64,000 nucleotides of DNA from Treponema parvum (GCF_017893965.1 NZ_CP054142.1:1984001-2048000), one strand, 5' to 3'. Positions 34,691 through 44,227 are shown, counted from the first letter of the stretch. Made by a program: numbers and translations. The notes: generated by a model from the sequence alone, not told the origin.

Positions 34691-36688
34691 ATGCGGAAAT
34701 TCCGTGTTGAAGCTCCTTACGAACCTTCCGGCGACCAGCCTCAAGCTATTCAAAAGTTGGCCGAAGGTTTTTTACGCGGAGAGCGCTATCAAACATTAAA
34801 AGGCGTTACCGGAAGCGGAAAAACTTTTACGATGGCAAAGATAATCGAAAAAGTCCAGCGCCCTACGTTGATAATCAGTCACAATAAAACGCTTTCGGCA
34901 CAGCTTTACCGTGAATTCAAAGGTTTTTTCCCCGACAACGCCGTAGAATATTTCGTTTCATATTACGACTATTATCAGCCGGAAGCCTATGTTCCCGCGA
35001 GGGATCTGTATATTGAAAAAGATGCGGCGATAAACGACGAAATCGACCGTTTAAGACTTTCCGCCACATACAGCCTCATGGAACGGCGCGACGTAATCGT
35101 AGTCGCCACAGTTTCTTGCATATACGGTCTGGGAATGCCGGATCTTTACAAGGAAATGCGTATTCACATCGAAAAGGGACAAACTCTCGATATCCACAAT
35201 TTTGCGCGTGAACTGATCTCGCTTCAATATTCAAGAAACGACGCCGTCTTGGAGCGCGGCAACTTCAGGATCCGCGGAGACGTAATAGAAGTTTATCCTG
35301 CGTACATGGAAACCGACGAAGCATACAGGATAGAATTGGATTGGGAACAGGTCGCAAAGATCTCGCGCTTTAATGCAATATCGGGACAAACAAGAGAAAA
35401 TTTGGACGAAACGGTTTTTTATCCGGCAAAACACTTTGTAGTTCCTCATGAAATGCTTTTAAAAGCCACCGAAAGAATACGGGAAGAAATGGAAGAATCC
35501 GTGGAGCGCTTTAAAATACAGGGAAAGCTGCTCGAAGCCGAGCGGCTCAAAACCCGCACCACGTATGATATAGAAATGATGAAAGAAATGGGCTACTGCC
35601 CGGGCATAGAAAACTATTCGGCGCCTATAGCGGACCGCAAAAAAGGGCAGCCGCCGGCCACGCTGCTCCATTATTTTCCGGATGATTTTTTATGCATCAT
35701 CGACGAAGCCCATGTTTCTGTACCGCAGCTGGGGGCAATGTACGAAGGAGACAGAAGCCGAAAGCAAAACCTCATAGATTTCGGTTTTAGACTGCCGAGC
35801 GCGCTTGACAACCGTCCGCTTAAATTCGAGGAATTCAGTAAAAAACTCAATCAAGTGATCTACGTTACGGCAACTCCGCGGAAGCAGGAAATAGAACAAA
35901 GCTCTCAAGTCGTGCAGCAGCTCATACGTCCTACCGGCCTTCTCGATCCTGAAATAGACGTCCGCCCCAGCGAAGGACAAATGGAAGATATTTACAGAGA
36001 AATAAAACTCAGGATTGCAAAAAAAGAGCGCTCCCTTGTTTTAACGCTCACAAAAAAGATGGCGGAAGATTTGACGGATTATCTTACCGGATTGGGGCTT
36101 AAAGTAAAATACATACACAGCGAGGTAGAAACCTTTGAGCGTGTTGAAATCTTAAAAGGACTGCGCGCCGGGGAATTTGACGTTCTCATAGGAATAAACC
36201 TCTTGCGCGAAGGTATAGACTTGCCTGAAGTTACCTTCATAGCTATTCTCGATGCGGACAAGATCGGCTTTTTACGAAGCGCCACAAGCCTTATACAGAT
36301 AATAGGACGCGCTGCGCGCAATGCCGAAGGCAAGGTAGTCATGTATGCCGACAGGATGAGCGACGCCATGAAGGAAGCCGTCGACGAGACCAAATACCGC
36401 CGCTCCGTTCAGCAAGCCTACAATTTGGAGCACAACATTACGCCCCAGACGATAAAAAAGGCCGTAGAAGACATCCTTGTAAGGCAAGAAAGCGATGCAA
36501 AAGAGGAAGTTGAAATAGAACTTTCCGTGTTAAAAAAATCCGCAAATCTTTTTGTACCGGCCGAACGCAGAAAACTTTTAAAGGCTCTCCGCAGGCAGAT
36601 GGAAGAATACGCAGACAATATGGAATATGAAAAGGCGGCGGAAGTGAGAGACAGCATAAGAGACATAGAAGCGCAATACGGAAAATAA
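34691..36688 (+). CDS. uvrB: Excinuclease ABC subunit B
   Basis: Damage-verifying helicase of nucleotide excision repair, 665 residues. Walker A is GVTGSGKTF, the beta-hairpin region YYDYYQPEAYVPARD, Walker B IIDEAH, motif VI QIIGRAARN, and the C-terminal UVR motif (LRRQMEEYADNMEYEKAAEV) binds UvrC. Full length. GGCAGG precedes the ATG. No uvrA or uvrC lies nearby. Confidence 0.98.
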   Translation: MRKFRVEAPYEPSGDQPQAIQKLAEGFLRGERYQTLKGVTGSGKTFTMAKIIEKVQRPTLIISHNKTLSAQLYREFKGFFPDNAVEYFVSYYDYYQPEAYVPARDLYIEKDAAINDEIDRLRLSATYSLMERRDVIVVATVSCIYGLGMPDLYKEMRIHIEKGQTLDIHNFARELISLQYSRNDAVLERGNFRIRGDVIEVYPAYMETDEAYRIELDWEQVAKISRFNAISGQTRENLDETVFYPAKHFVVPHEMLLKATERIREEMEESVERFKIQGKLLEAERLKTRTTYDIEMMKEMGYCPGIENYSAPIADRKKGQPPATLLHYFPDDFLCIIDEAHVSVPQLGAMYEGDRSRKQNLIDFGFRLPSALDNRPLKFEEFSKKLNQVIYVTATPRKQEIEQSSQVVQQLIRPTGLLDPEIDVRPSEGQMEDIYREIKLRIAKKERSLVLTLTKKMAEDLTDYLTGLGLKVKYIHSEVETFERVEILKGLRAGEFDVLIGINLLREGIDLPEVTFIAILDADKIGFLRSATSLIQIIGRAARNAEGKVVMYADRMSDAMKEAVDETKYRRSVQQAYNLEHNITPQTIKKAVEDILVRQESDAKEEVEIELSVLKKSANLFVPAERRKLLKALRRQMEEYADNMEYEKAAEVRDSIRDIEAQYGK

Positions 36689-36804
36689 CCGTAAACACAT
36701 CGCAGCCCTTCTAAAGCCACAGCCGAAGCGTTAAAGCGCAGGATTCAACCGGCGCGGCGCAATGCGGCAAGGTAAAGGCTCTCTCCCCTGATCAAAATTT
36801 TTTC

Positions 36805-37593
36805 CTAATTCACAATGCTCAGCGGGACTACGGTTCTGTATTCATGTTTGTCCCTCGCAAAGCCCGTAATAGCGACATTAACGGAAAACGACTTACGAAG
36901 AGAATCTTCCGTGATAGTAGATCCGCATTCGCCGAATTTGTGAGTTCCGTCTTTATTAAGAATGAGAGCCTTATCTGCAATCTGCAGAGCATGAGCGGGA
37001 TAATGCGTATTTACTATAGCGCTTATGCCGCGCTCCGCAGACATTTTTTTTATAGTATCGAGTATGATAAGCTGATTCTTAAAATCAAGGTTGGATTCAG
37101 GTTCGTCAAGGATCAACAGTTGGGGATTCGTCGTAAGAGCGCGGGCGATAAGCACCATCTGAAGCTCTCCGCCGCTTATCTGTGTGCAAAGCTTATCTTT
37201 TAAATGTAAAATGCCGACTTCCGTCATCGACTTAAGAGCGATTTCGTAGTCTTTTGCCGAAGGCTGTGCGAAAACGCCTAAGTGGGCGCTCCTTCCCATA
37301 AGGATCATGTCCAATGCGGTGTACGCGAACATCGAATTTTTAGCTTGAGGCACATATGCGATCTTCTGCCACAATTTTTTAGTGGGAATCTGTTCCAATC
37401 TTTTTCCGTCGATAAGTGTCTTCCCCCTGTTCCACTTTTGTATTCCCATCATGCATTTTAGCAAAGTGGTTTTCCCTACGCCGTTGGAACCCAGCACACA
37501 AAGAATTTCAGGGCTTTCGATCGCAAAAGAAATATTGTTTAGCACGGTCGCATTTCCGTAACTGAAAAATCCGTTTTCCACGGAAAATATCAT
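36805..37593 (-). CDS. ABC transporter ATP-binding protein, FecE/BtuD type
   Basis: 262-residue ATPase of a metal-chelate/cobalamin-type importer. Walker A LGSNGVGKTTLLKC, Q-loop AYVPQAKN, signature ISGGELQMVLIARAL, Walker B LLILDEPESNLD, and the H-loop in NTHYPAHAL. The true start is ATG 37593 with GGGAGGG upstream; the frame continues further upstream but only overlaps the permease gene. It overlaps the permease by 4 bases (ATGA). Last gene of the nitrogenase-like operon. Confidence 0.95.
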   Translation of the reverse strand: MIFSVENGFFSYGNATVLNNISFAIESPEILCVLGSNGVGKTTLLKCMMGIQKWNRGKTLIDGKRLEQIPTKKLWQKIAYVPQAKNSMFAYTALDMILMGRSAHLGVFAQPSAKDYEIALKSMTEVGILHLKDKLCTQISGGELQMVLIARALTTNPQLLILDEPESNLDFKNQLIILDTIKKMSAERGISAIVNTHYPAHALQIADKALILNKDGTHKFGECGSTITEDSLRKSFSVNVAITGFARDKHEYRTVVPLSIVN

Positions 37594-38600
37594 TCTTTTA
37601 TCCCTCCCGTCTTTCTTAAAAGCATAATAAAGATCGGAGCTCCGATAACGGAAGTCAAAATTGAAACCGGAATTTCCGCCGCAGTCATGCTGCGCGCAAA
37701 AGTATCTATCACAAGCATAAAAGAAGCTCCGATCACAATGCTTAAAGGAATTACAGTCTTGTTGTTGCTGCCCCCGATCATGCGGGAAATATGCGGAACC
37801 AAAAGTCCTACCCATCCTACCTGCCCGCACATTGAAATACAAGAAGCCGTGATCATCGAAGATGCTACGATGACTATCAACCGCATCAGATTGATATTTA
37901 TTCCCATGGATTTTACTTCATCTTCCTGCAGCGAAAGAATGTTTATCCTCCAGCGCAGAAAAAAAATGACCATGCAGCCGCACAGTATAAACGGTGCGCC
38001 CAGGATCAACGCTCTGTACGAAGCGCTGGCAAGGCTTCCCATAAGCCAATATGTAATCGTAGGAAGTTTTTCCTGAGGATCCGCAACGTATTTGAGCAAG
38101 GACACAAGAGCCTGGCACATTGCGGAAATTATCATTCCCGACAAAACGATCATAATGATCGAAGTTTTTCCCCTCGACCGGCTTATAAGATAAGTAAGAA
38201 GACAGGTCAGAAGTCCGAATATCAGCGCCATAATCTGAACGATTACCAAATTTCCGTCAAATAAAAGACCCAGCACGGCGCCGAACGACGCGCCGCTTGC
38301 AACCCCGATCGTGTCGGGCGTAGCAAGCGGATTTGAAAACAGCCCCTGAAACGCCGCCCCTGAAACCGACAAGCCTGCGCCTACAAGAAGTGAAAGGATA
38401 ATCCTAGGCACTCGAATTCTCCAGATGACGGAATGCGCCATTTGGTTTGTAACGTTTCCGGTAAACGCTTGAGACAAAGTCTCGAGCGTTTCAGGGATCG
38501 AAAGCTTAAAGCGTCCTACCCCCAAGCAAAACAACGCCAGGACAAAGGGCAAGACACTTAAAACCGTATAAAGCGTATTTTTACATAACCTGTTTTTCAT
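37590..38600 (-). CDS. FecCD/BtuC-type ABC transporter permease
   Basis: 336 residues, about nine or ten hydrophobic helices. SLLVGAGLSVSGAAFQGLFSNPLATPDTIGV is the family's conserved early stretch (first 20 given here end at FQGL region; positions about 55-85). The C-terminal GQVGWVGLLVPHISRMIGG is the ATPase-contact loop. Family substrates are siderophores, haem or corrinoids. It lies between the second binding-protein gene and the ATPase gene, overlapping the latter. Confidence 0.94.
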   Translation of the reverse strand: MKNRLCKNTLYTVLSVLPFVLALFCLGVGRFKLSIPETLETLSQAFTGNVTNQMAHSVIWRIRVPRIILSLLVGAGLSVSGAAFQGLFSNPLATPDTIGVASGASFGAVLGLLFDGNLVIVQIMALIFGLLTCLLTYLISRSRGKTSIIMIVLSGMIISAMCQALVSLLKYVADPQEKLPTITYWLMGSLASASYRALILGAPFILCGCMVIFFLRWRINILSLQEDEVKSMGININLMRLIVIVASSMITASCISMCGQVGWVGLLVPHISRMIGGSNNKTVIPLSIVIGASFMLVIDTFARSMTAAEIPVSILTSVIGAPIFIMLLRKTGGIKE

Positions 38601-38601
38601 A

Positions 38602-39702
38602 CTAATAGACCGCCGCTTCTCTTGGCGGATTATAGATTGTATTTACGTCTTCATCGGTGAGCGTCACACCGTAAAGGTTTTTAAAATAATCCTTGATCGT
38701 TTTATCCATATCGATATCGGCGAATTTTTCGCTCTGAAGCTTTGTAGAGAGCCAGAGCAAAGAAAGAGGGGAATCCGAGGACGGCGGATACCAGCGGTAC
38801 ATTCCCAGAGGGAATTTATACACCTTACGGTTTTTGACGGCGTTGACCGTGCTCCAGTCGTACCCCTTGATCCTGTTGTCGTATAAATCTTCCGGCAGAT
38901 ATGCGGTAAAATTCGTCAATACTATAATATCTGGATTCCATTGATAAATCTGTTCCATGTTTATCGAAGGAACGCCTTTCATATCCTGCGCGACATTTTT
39001 ACCGCCGGCCGTAGTGATCCAGTACTGCCCGAAGTGAGTAGAACCGGAAGTCGCAATGCCCGACTGATCGTATCTGAACAATATGAGCGTTTTCGGACGT
39101 TCCGCATCCGAAACGGAATCGTTTCGGGACTTTACCATCTCTTCGATTTTCCGGCCGTATTCGATTATCTTTGTAGAGCGGCCGGTGTCTCCGAAAATTT
39201 CACCGAGCAATTGAATCCAGCTCGCATAAGTTTCAATAGTGTTCCAGCCTGCAATGTTAGTGGCAAAGCCGATTGCAGGAAGCCCCGCCGCTCGAAACAT
39301 TTCTTTTTCTTTAGTGTTCGTTGCGGAAAAAAGAATCACATCCGGCTTTAAACTCATAAGCTGTTCGATGTTGACGACGTTATTTTCCACAAATTTCGTG
39401 CTGATATTTAAAACATCCGGATAGACTGCGGCCAAATATGAATTTTTTGCGGCGGCCATTGATCCCGGATGCATACCTACAAGATTCGTAATTCCTCCGC
39501 GGTACAAGCAGTAAATTGAAGGCAGAGGCCAAAGGGACGTTATGACGACACGTTCGATTTTTGAAGGGATCGTAATAGAGTCTCCGTTCTGATCGACTAT
39601 AGTCCTTGTCGCAGGTTCCGAAGCCGCTCCGCTTTTTTTCGTACATCCGAGCGCCGTAAAGACGAAAGTCGCGGCGATAATACTCAACAATATTTTTTTC
39701 AT
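38602..39702 (-). CDS. FepB/BtuF-type substrate-binding lipoprotein, copy 2
   Basis: 366 residues. Lipobox TALGC (Cys about 20). TROUGH-fold binding-protein family: TRTIVDQNGDSITIPSKIER start, SLKPDVILFSATNTKEKEM, GEIFGDTGRSTKII, and the end NPPREAAVY. It is clearly paralogous to the protein of 39820-40917: both share an RTxVDxNGD opening, IEQLMSLKPDVILFSAT and the closing NPPREAA. It ends 1 base before the permease gene. The pair argues for two related ligands or heterogeneous chelates. Confidence 0.93.
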   Translation of the reverse strand: MKKILLSIIAATFVFTALGCTKKSGAASEPATRTIVDQNGDSITIPSKIERVVITSLWPLPSIYCLYRGGITNLVGMHPGSMAAAKNSYLAAVYPDVLNISTKFVENNVVNIEQLMSLKPDVILFSATNTKEKEMFRAAGLPAIGFATNIAGWNTIETYASWIQLLGEIFGDTGRSTKIIEYGRKIEEMVKSRNDSVSDAERPKTLILFRYDQSGIATSGSTHFGQYWITTAGGKNVAQDMKGVPSINMEQIYQWNPDIIVLTNFTAYLPEDLYDNRIKGYDWSTVNAVKNRKVYKFPLGMYRWYPPSSDSPLSLLWLSTKLQSEKFADIDMDKTIKDYFKNLYGVTLTDEDVNTIYNPPREAAVY

Positions 39703-39819
39703 TATTTCTTCCTTAAAAAATAAATTAGCTTTCGAAAGAAAACTCGCAGTTAAAAGGCGCCGCGCAACGAACGCACGGGCGCAAGTTTCCAGCGGCGCCG
39801 CTTAACGAGGCTGCGTCTG

Positions 39820-40917
39820 TCAGTAAATCGCAGCTTCGCGCGGAGGATTGTAAATTTCTGACAGATCCTTATCGGACAATTCGACGCCGTACATGTTTTT
39901 GAAATAAGTTTTTATCTCCTTATCCATATCGACATCGGAAAACACTTCTGGTTGAATTTGCTTTGCACACCAAAGCAAACTTAAAGGAATATCCGGTCCC
40001 GGCGGACACCAGCGATACATTCCCAAAGGATATTTATATACCTGCTTTGTCTGTACGGCTTTTACGGAACTCCAGTCTTGGTTTTTAAAAGCATTGTTGT
40101 AAAGATCTTCAGGCAGACTTGCGCAGAAATTATTGAGAAATACCTTGTCCGGATTCCAGTCATAAATTTGTTCCATATTGACGGCGGCCGTTCCCTTTAA
40201 CTCCGACGCGGCATTGATTCCCCCTACAGTCTCAATCCAATACTGTCCGAACATCTTTGAACCGGAAACTCTCATTCCTTTATCATCGCAGGCGTAAAAC
40301 ACCAAACAGCGGGGCTTTTTATCTTCGGGAATTTTTTCAACACGCTCTTTTACAAACTTTTCAACCGAGTGGCTATAAGCAAGCATCTTATCCGCACGTC
40401 CGGTGTCGCCGAAAATTTCACCTAAAAGTTTTATCCAGCTTTCATAGATCGCAATCGCGTCAAAATCAAACTGAGCAAAAGAAAAACCTACGGCAGGGAT
40501 CCCCGAGGTTTTGAACATTTCGCGTTCCTTTGCGTTTGTCGCCGAAAACAAAATAACATCCGGCTTTAAGCTCATGAGCTGTTCGATGTTTACTCCCCCG
40601 CTTTGAACAAAACTTGTGTCCATTTTTGCAATTTCGGGATAGATTTTTACAAGCTGCGAATTAACGGCGGCGGACATTGAAGCGGGCGGAATTCCCACAA
40701 GGTTTTGCGTTCCGCCGCGATAAAGACAATAAACGGAAGGAAGCGGAATAAGGCTTGCGATAACAACCCTTTCTATCTTTGCCGGAAGCACGATAGTGTC
40801 TCCGTTATGATCAACAACGGTGCGCGTTGTTTCCTGAGCAGTTTTTCCTTTTTTCGAACATCCTAAGGCCGTCACAAGTAAAAATACTGCAAAAATACGG
40901 AATATTGTTTTTTTCAT
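39820..40917 (-). CDS. FepB/BtuF-type substrate-binding lipoprotein, copy 1
   Basis: 365 residues with lipobox TALGC and the same fold markers as its neighbour: TRTVVDHNGDTIVLPAKIER, IEQLMSLKPDVILFSATNAK, GEIFGDTGRADKML and NPPREAAIY. GGAGG precedes the ATG at 40917. It is 20 bases downstream of the component-1-like gene, so it belongs to the same leftward operon. The intergenic gap to copy 2 is 117 bases and holds no clear terminator. Confidence 0.93.
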   Translation of the reverse strand: MKKTIFRIFAVFLLVTALGCSKKGKTAQETTRTVVDHNGDTIVLPAKIERVVIASLIPLPSVYCLYRGGTQNLVGIPPASMSAAVNSQLVKIYPEIAKMDTSFVQSGGVNIEQLMSLKPDVILFSATNAKEREMFKTSGIPAVGFSFAQFDFDAIAIYESWIKLLGEIFGDTGRADKMLAYSHSVEKFVKERVEKIPEDKKPRCLVFYACDDKGMRVSGSKMFGQYWIETVGGINAASELKGTAAVNMEQIYDWNPDKVFLNNFCASLPEDLYNNAFKNQDWSSVKAVQTKQVYKYPLGMYRWCPPGPDIPLSLLWCAKQIQPEVFSDVDMDKEIKTYFKNMYGVELSDKDLSEIYNPPREAAIY

Positions 40918-40937
40918 TATGAACCTCCATAAAAACT

Positions 40938-42146
40938 TTATTCTTTTACGATCGAATGGAGAAAATTCTCCATATCCGAACTGAAATAATTAAAAATTTC
41001 ATTCCAATGGATTTTGCTCGAAAGAGCCGGATGCGGCGTTCCGTAAAATTCAATTTCCGGCCGGTCTTTTATAAGCTGTCTGACAAGCGGATCTGCAATG
41101 ACCTTTCGGTATTTTCCCGAATTGAGCATGGCGCGAAGCTCTCCTTCGTTTTTGCAAATACGGTCTCCCGCCTCCGAATATTCTTCAGCCGCATTGTATA
41201 AAAAGGCCGCGTCAACATGAACATCGCTATTCATATGCAGCAATCTGTTTCTTAGTGAAAGGGCGAACACTTGCTCTCCCGCAACCAAAACATTTACCGG
41301 ACTGTTTTTATTAAGCCCTTTGTCGAGCGACATTCCGTTGCTTTCAAAATCCGGCGGAACGGGCGGAACGCTTTCAAGCAGCTCTTTTACTCTAAGAATA
41401 AACCCCTTGTCCTTGTTTCCCAACGGAAGCCCTGTGATAAACGGGATGCCGTACTTTTTTTTCATAAACCGCGCAATATCCAATCCGCTGTAAGAAACGA
41501 CGACGTTCAATTTTGAATTAACGGACGATATAAGAGAGTCAATCGTCAATCCCATCGATAAAACCGAATTAACCGCAACGCCTTCGTCTTCAAACGCCTT
41601 TTTAAGAAATACGTCGTTTCCCTTATTCCCGAAATCAAGCGGCGTAACGCCTACAAGGTTTATCGCTTTGATCTTAGGGGCGGAAGATTCTGTCATTGCC
41701 GCAGGAACAAATTTTTTCAAAACTTCAATGAGCGCTTCGGAAATTCCTTTGTCGTAATAGTCCAGCCCCTTCGTATCGAATCCCATGGAAGGGACGCCGG
41801 TGATGTTTTCAACTTCTTCCGCAATTCCCTTGTAGTCCGTGCCTATTACCATCGGAACGGGACTGCCCAAAAAAGCAAAAAATTTCGGGCGTATGCTTTC
41901 GACGGCTTTTACGATCATGTCGATATATTTATCGTCTCTGCCTAAAACGGCGTCCATGTGGCGGAGCCCCGAGCAATAGACCGCCGACTTTGAACCCATC
42001 CAACGCGGTTCGTCGTAACCGACGTAATTGCCCGTACAGCCGGAAGCGTCATGAATTACGATCATTCCTCCCATATCGAAAAGGGCGGACGCTACGCCCG
42101 AATAGTCGGGGGCTAAAGGCGGTAAGGTTATACACAGTTTACTCAT
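40938..42146 (-). CDS. Nitrogenase component-1-like protein (NifD/K/E/N superfamily), short, subunit B
   Basis: 402 residues, shorter than NifD/NifK. LPPLAPDYSGVASALFDMGG and HDASGCTGNY match the start of the component-1 fold; a Rossmann-like core follows (PKFFAFLGSPVPMVIGTD). Cys5 and Cys37 sit where two P-cluster-like ligands are expected, but the third is Ser95, so this half lacks a full cluster set. The four-base overlap with the upstream gene and the shared operon imply a heteromeric complex with the protein of 42143-43402, reduced by the NifH-like protein. The substrate is unknown; characterised relatives reduce N2, tetrapyrroles or thioethers. Confidence 0.88.
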   Translation of the reverse strand: MSKLCITLPPLAPDYSGVASALFDMGGMIVIHDASGCTGNYVGYDEPRWMGSKSAVYCSGLRHMDAVLGRDDKYIDMIVKAVESIRPKFFAFLGSPVPMVIGTDYKGIAEEVENITGVPSMGFDTKGLDYYDKGISEALIEVLKKFVPAAMTESSAPKIKAINLVGVTPLDFGNKGNDVFLKKAFEDEGVAVNSVLSMGLTIDSLISSVNSKLNVVVSYSGLDIARFMKKKYGIPFITGLPLGNKDKGFILRVKELLESVPPVPPDFESNGMSLDKGLNKNSPVNVLVAGEQVFALSLRNRLLHMNSDVHVDAAFLYNAAEEYSEAGDRICKNEGELRAMLNSGKYRKVIADPLVRQLIKDRPEIEFYGTPHPALSSKIHWNEIFNYFSSDMENFLHSIVKE

Positions 42147-43402
42147 ATTATCAGTCCGGCGTCATTGATCATTTTGTTAACGTCAGCTTCCTGTTCGTAC
42201 GCTTTGATCATAAGGTTTGACAGCCTCGCGACGCCGTCAAAACCGTAGTTCCCGGCGTCGTCAAGAAAGTCCACGACGTGTTTGCTGCCGGTTAAATAGC
42301 CGGCGTCAAAACCTATACAAAGAAAATCTCTGCCTTTGTATTCAAATTTTACCGTATCGGGATGCAGCGGATTCATCACTTCAAGATCGGGATAATTTTG
42401 TCCAAGCCATTCATAATTTGCTTTATCGAATTCCAAAACCTGATCGGCGCATATCAGTTGAACGTTAAAGTCATGCTGCAAAAGCACGCGGGCAAGACAA
42501 AACGGCGCCTTTATCGCCTGAAAATCTATCGCAATAGGAAAATCTCCTATTACCTTTTTTGCCGCCTTAAACGCGTTTTCGGCCTTTTCAATATCGCTCG
42601 TCATATCGACGGGCGTCATATTCAACTTGGCGAAAAGGCTTAAATAAAAATCTTTTATTTCTTCAACGTCATAAGTCACAAACCGGATCAAATAAGGAAT
42701 TTTAAGCCTTTCTTCCAATTCAACGCCGGCCTTTTTTGCAGGCGGAGTTACGATTATGTTCAAACAGGATTCCGCAAAGCTTTCGAATTCTTCAAAAGTC
42801 TTGCAATCCGTAATATGCTTAACCGTAAAACCCTGCGCCGCAGCATAACGGAACAATTCGCAGCTTTTGTTTACGGGCTCGTTATTTCCAAGCAAATTTA
42901 TCTGCTTGGGATTTTTTTTTCTGCCTTCCGGCAGGAGACTGTAAATATTCAATTGAAGGCCGACCATGGGCGGGATCGCGGTGTCCATTTGAAAAGGATT
43001 CATGTGGCAGGAACGGAAATGAACGTCGGGATATTTTTCCGAAAGAAGGGCGCATACGGCTTCGTGATCGGTTCCCAAAAGATCGTCAAGGCAAGAAACA
43101 AAGTAAAACAGAACTTTCGGACGCTCGCCTAAAAATTCAAAAAGCTCTTCAACAGCATTCGGGATCATCTCTTCATAATTGCCTGAAACGATGTCGCTTT
43201 CGTCGATAAAAAGATATGATATTCTGTCTTTTACGCCTGCGAGCGTTCCGCCTAAGGCGCCGTGCCTTCCGCAAGCGAAGGGAGAAATAAAAAGCATCCG
43301 GCTTTCGGGAACTAAGGCGGCGACACGGATAACGCCCCAGCCTCCGTGACCTGGAGATACGTAGTGAAGACACTTATCGAAATTAGCGTTACAGCACTGC
43401 AT
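42143..43402 (-). CDS. Nitrogenase component-1-like protein (NifD/K/E/N superfamily), short, subunit A
   Basis: 419 residues. Cys11 (NFDKCLHY), Cys44 ([14 protein letters not shown]) and Cys104 ([13 protein letters not shown]) occupy the three positions of P-cluster-type ligands, so this subunit can probably bind an Fe-S cluster. Extra cysteines lie at 3, 4 and 117. It is too short for NifD and shows no obvious FeMo-cofactor His near the end. It overlaps the NifH-like gene by 14 bases and the next component-1-like gene by 4. It is a divergent group IV/VI-type member; function unassigned. Confidence 0.88.
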   Translation of the reverse strand: MQCCNANFDKCLHYVSPGHGGWGVIRVAALVPESRMLFISPFACGRHGALGGTLAGVKDRISYLFIDESDIVSGNYEEMIPNAVEELFEFLGERPKVLFYFVSCLDDLLGTDHEAVCALLSEKYPDVHFRSCHMNPFQMDTAIPPMVGLQLNIYSLLPEGRKKNPKQINLLGNNEPVNKSCELFRYAAAQGFTVKHITDCKTFEEFESFAESCLNIIVTPPAKKAGVELEERLKIPYLIRFVTYDVEEIKDFYLSLFAKLNMTPVDMTSDIEKAENAFKAAKKVIGDFPIAIDFQAIKAPFCLARVLLQHDFNVQLICADQVLEFDKANYEWLGQNYPDLEVMNPLHPDTVKFEYKGRDFLCIGFDAGYLTGSKHVVDFLDDAGNYGFDGVARLSNLMIKAYEQEADVNKMINDAGLII

Positions 43403-44168
43403 CGTTTTCTTCTTTTTTGAGCGTGGCTCCTATCTTTTTTGCCAGCTCGAGGTAAACCCCTGCCATTTCGGATTCGGGATAAGCTTCAATAACGGTTTTT
43501 CCCTGATTTTCGGAATCCTGAACCGTCGCGTTCCGCGGAATCACTTGGATTATCGAACCGCCTATCTCTTTTAAGGCCTTATTTACCACTTCAATTTCAT
43601 CAGCCACGTTTCGCGCGTTCAAAATAACGCCGGCATATCGCGCGTAACCGCGTTTACCGAAATTGTTTATAGCGTGAACGATATTGGAAGCGGCGTACAA
43701 AGCCATCATTTCGCCTGACGTAACTATATAAACTTCATCGGCGTAGCCGTTCCGGATAGGCATAGCAAACCCTCCGCAAACAACATCGCCTAAAACGTCG
43801 TATAAAACTATATCCGGTTTATAGGTTACGTAGGCGTCGAGTTCTTCGAGTTTATCGAACGCGGTGATAATGCCGCGCCCTGCACAGCCGATCCCCGGCG
43901 TCGGCCCGCCGGCTTCAACGCACAAAACGCCGTTAAACCCCTTAAAAACTATGTCGTCCAATGTTAGTTTAACGTTTTCGTTTTCTCGAAGCCGATCCAG
44001 CACCGTAGGGATTCTTTTTCCCCCCATAAGATTCTTTACAGAATCCGATTTGGGATCGCAGCCGATCTGCATCACTTTAAAACCCAAAGTGCTTAAGGCT
44101 GCGGATAAATTCGATGTAGTAGTGGATTTGCCTATTCCACCCTTACCGTAAATCGCTATCTTTTTCAT
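43389..44168 (-). CDS. NifH/BchL-like iron protein (nitrogenase reductase-like ATPase)
   Basis: 259-residue homodimeric electron-donor ATPase. P-loop [10 protein letters not shown] at the start, GCDPKSDS, then Cys95 (GIGCAGRG) and Cys131 ([11 protein letters not shown]), the two cysteines that bind the [4Fe-4S] cluster bridging the dimer. Arg98, the residue modified by ADP-ribosylation in true NifH, is kept. It would pass electrons at the cost of ATP to the two downstream component-1-like proteins. No nifB, nifE/N pair, nifU or nifS lies nearby, so classical nitrogen fixation is unlikely. There is no clear Shine-Dalgarno. Confidence 0.93.
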   Translation of the reverse strand: MKKIAIYGKGGIGKSTTTSNLSAALSTLGFKVMQIGCDPKSDSVKNLMGGKRIPTVLDRLRENENVKLTLDDIVFKGFNGVLCVEAGGPTPGIGCAGRGIITAFDKLEELDAYVTYKPDIVLYDVLGDVVCGGFAMPIRNGYADEVYIVTSGEMMALYAASNIVHAINNFGKRGYARYAGVILNARNVADEIEVVNKALKEIGGSIIQVIPRNATVQDSENQGKTVIEAYPESEMAGVYLELAKKIGATLKKEENDAVL

Positions 44169-44174
44169 ACCATG

Positions 44175-44190
44175 GCTAACTTTTGTTAGC
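44175..44190. promoter_or_regulatory. GCTAAC-N4-GTTAGC inverted repeat directly before the NifH-like gene
   Basis: Perfect 6-bp dyad with a 4-base loop, ending 6 bases before the start codon, downstream of the promoter. It could be an operator (metal-dependent repressors bind similar dyads) or a leader hairpin that hides the start. Confidence 0.5.
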
Positions 44191-44198
44191 TACCCATA

Positions 44199-44227
44199 AT
44201 TCTTGAATTTTTTTTAAATAATGTCAA
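44199..44227 (-). promoter_or_regulatory. Promoter of the nitrogenase-like operon
   Basis: Minus-strand TTGACA (44222-44227), 17 bases, AAGAAT (44199-44204). The -35 is perfect, the -10 is average. The leader is only about 25 bases and carries the dyad at 44175-44190. Confidence 0.5.

Noticed and set aside
37594-37842. N-terminal extension of the importer ATPase
   Set aside because: It lies entirely inside the permease gene in another frame and has an abnormal composition; the ATG at 37593 has GGGAGGG upstream.
36805-44168. Operon as a true nitrogen-fixation locus
   Set aside because: Component-1-like proteins are too short, one lacks a ligand cysteine, and nifB, nifE/N, nifU and nifS are absent from the neighbourhood.
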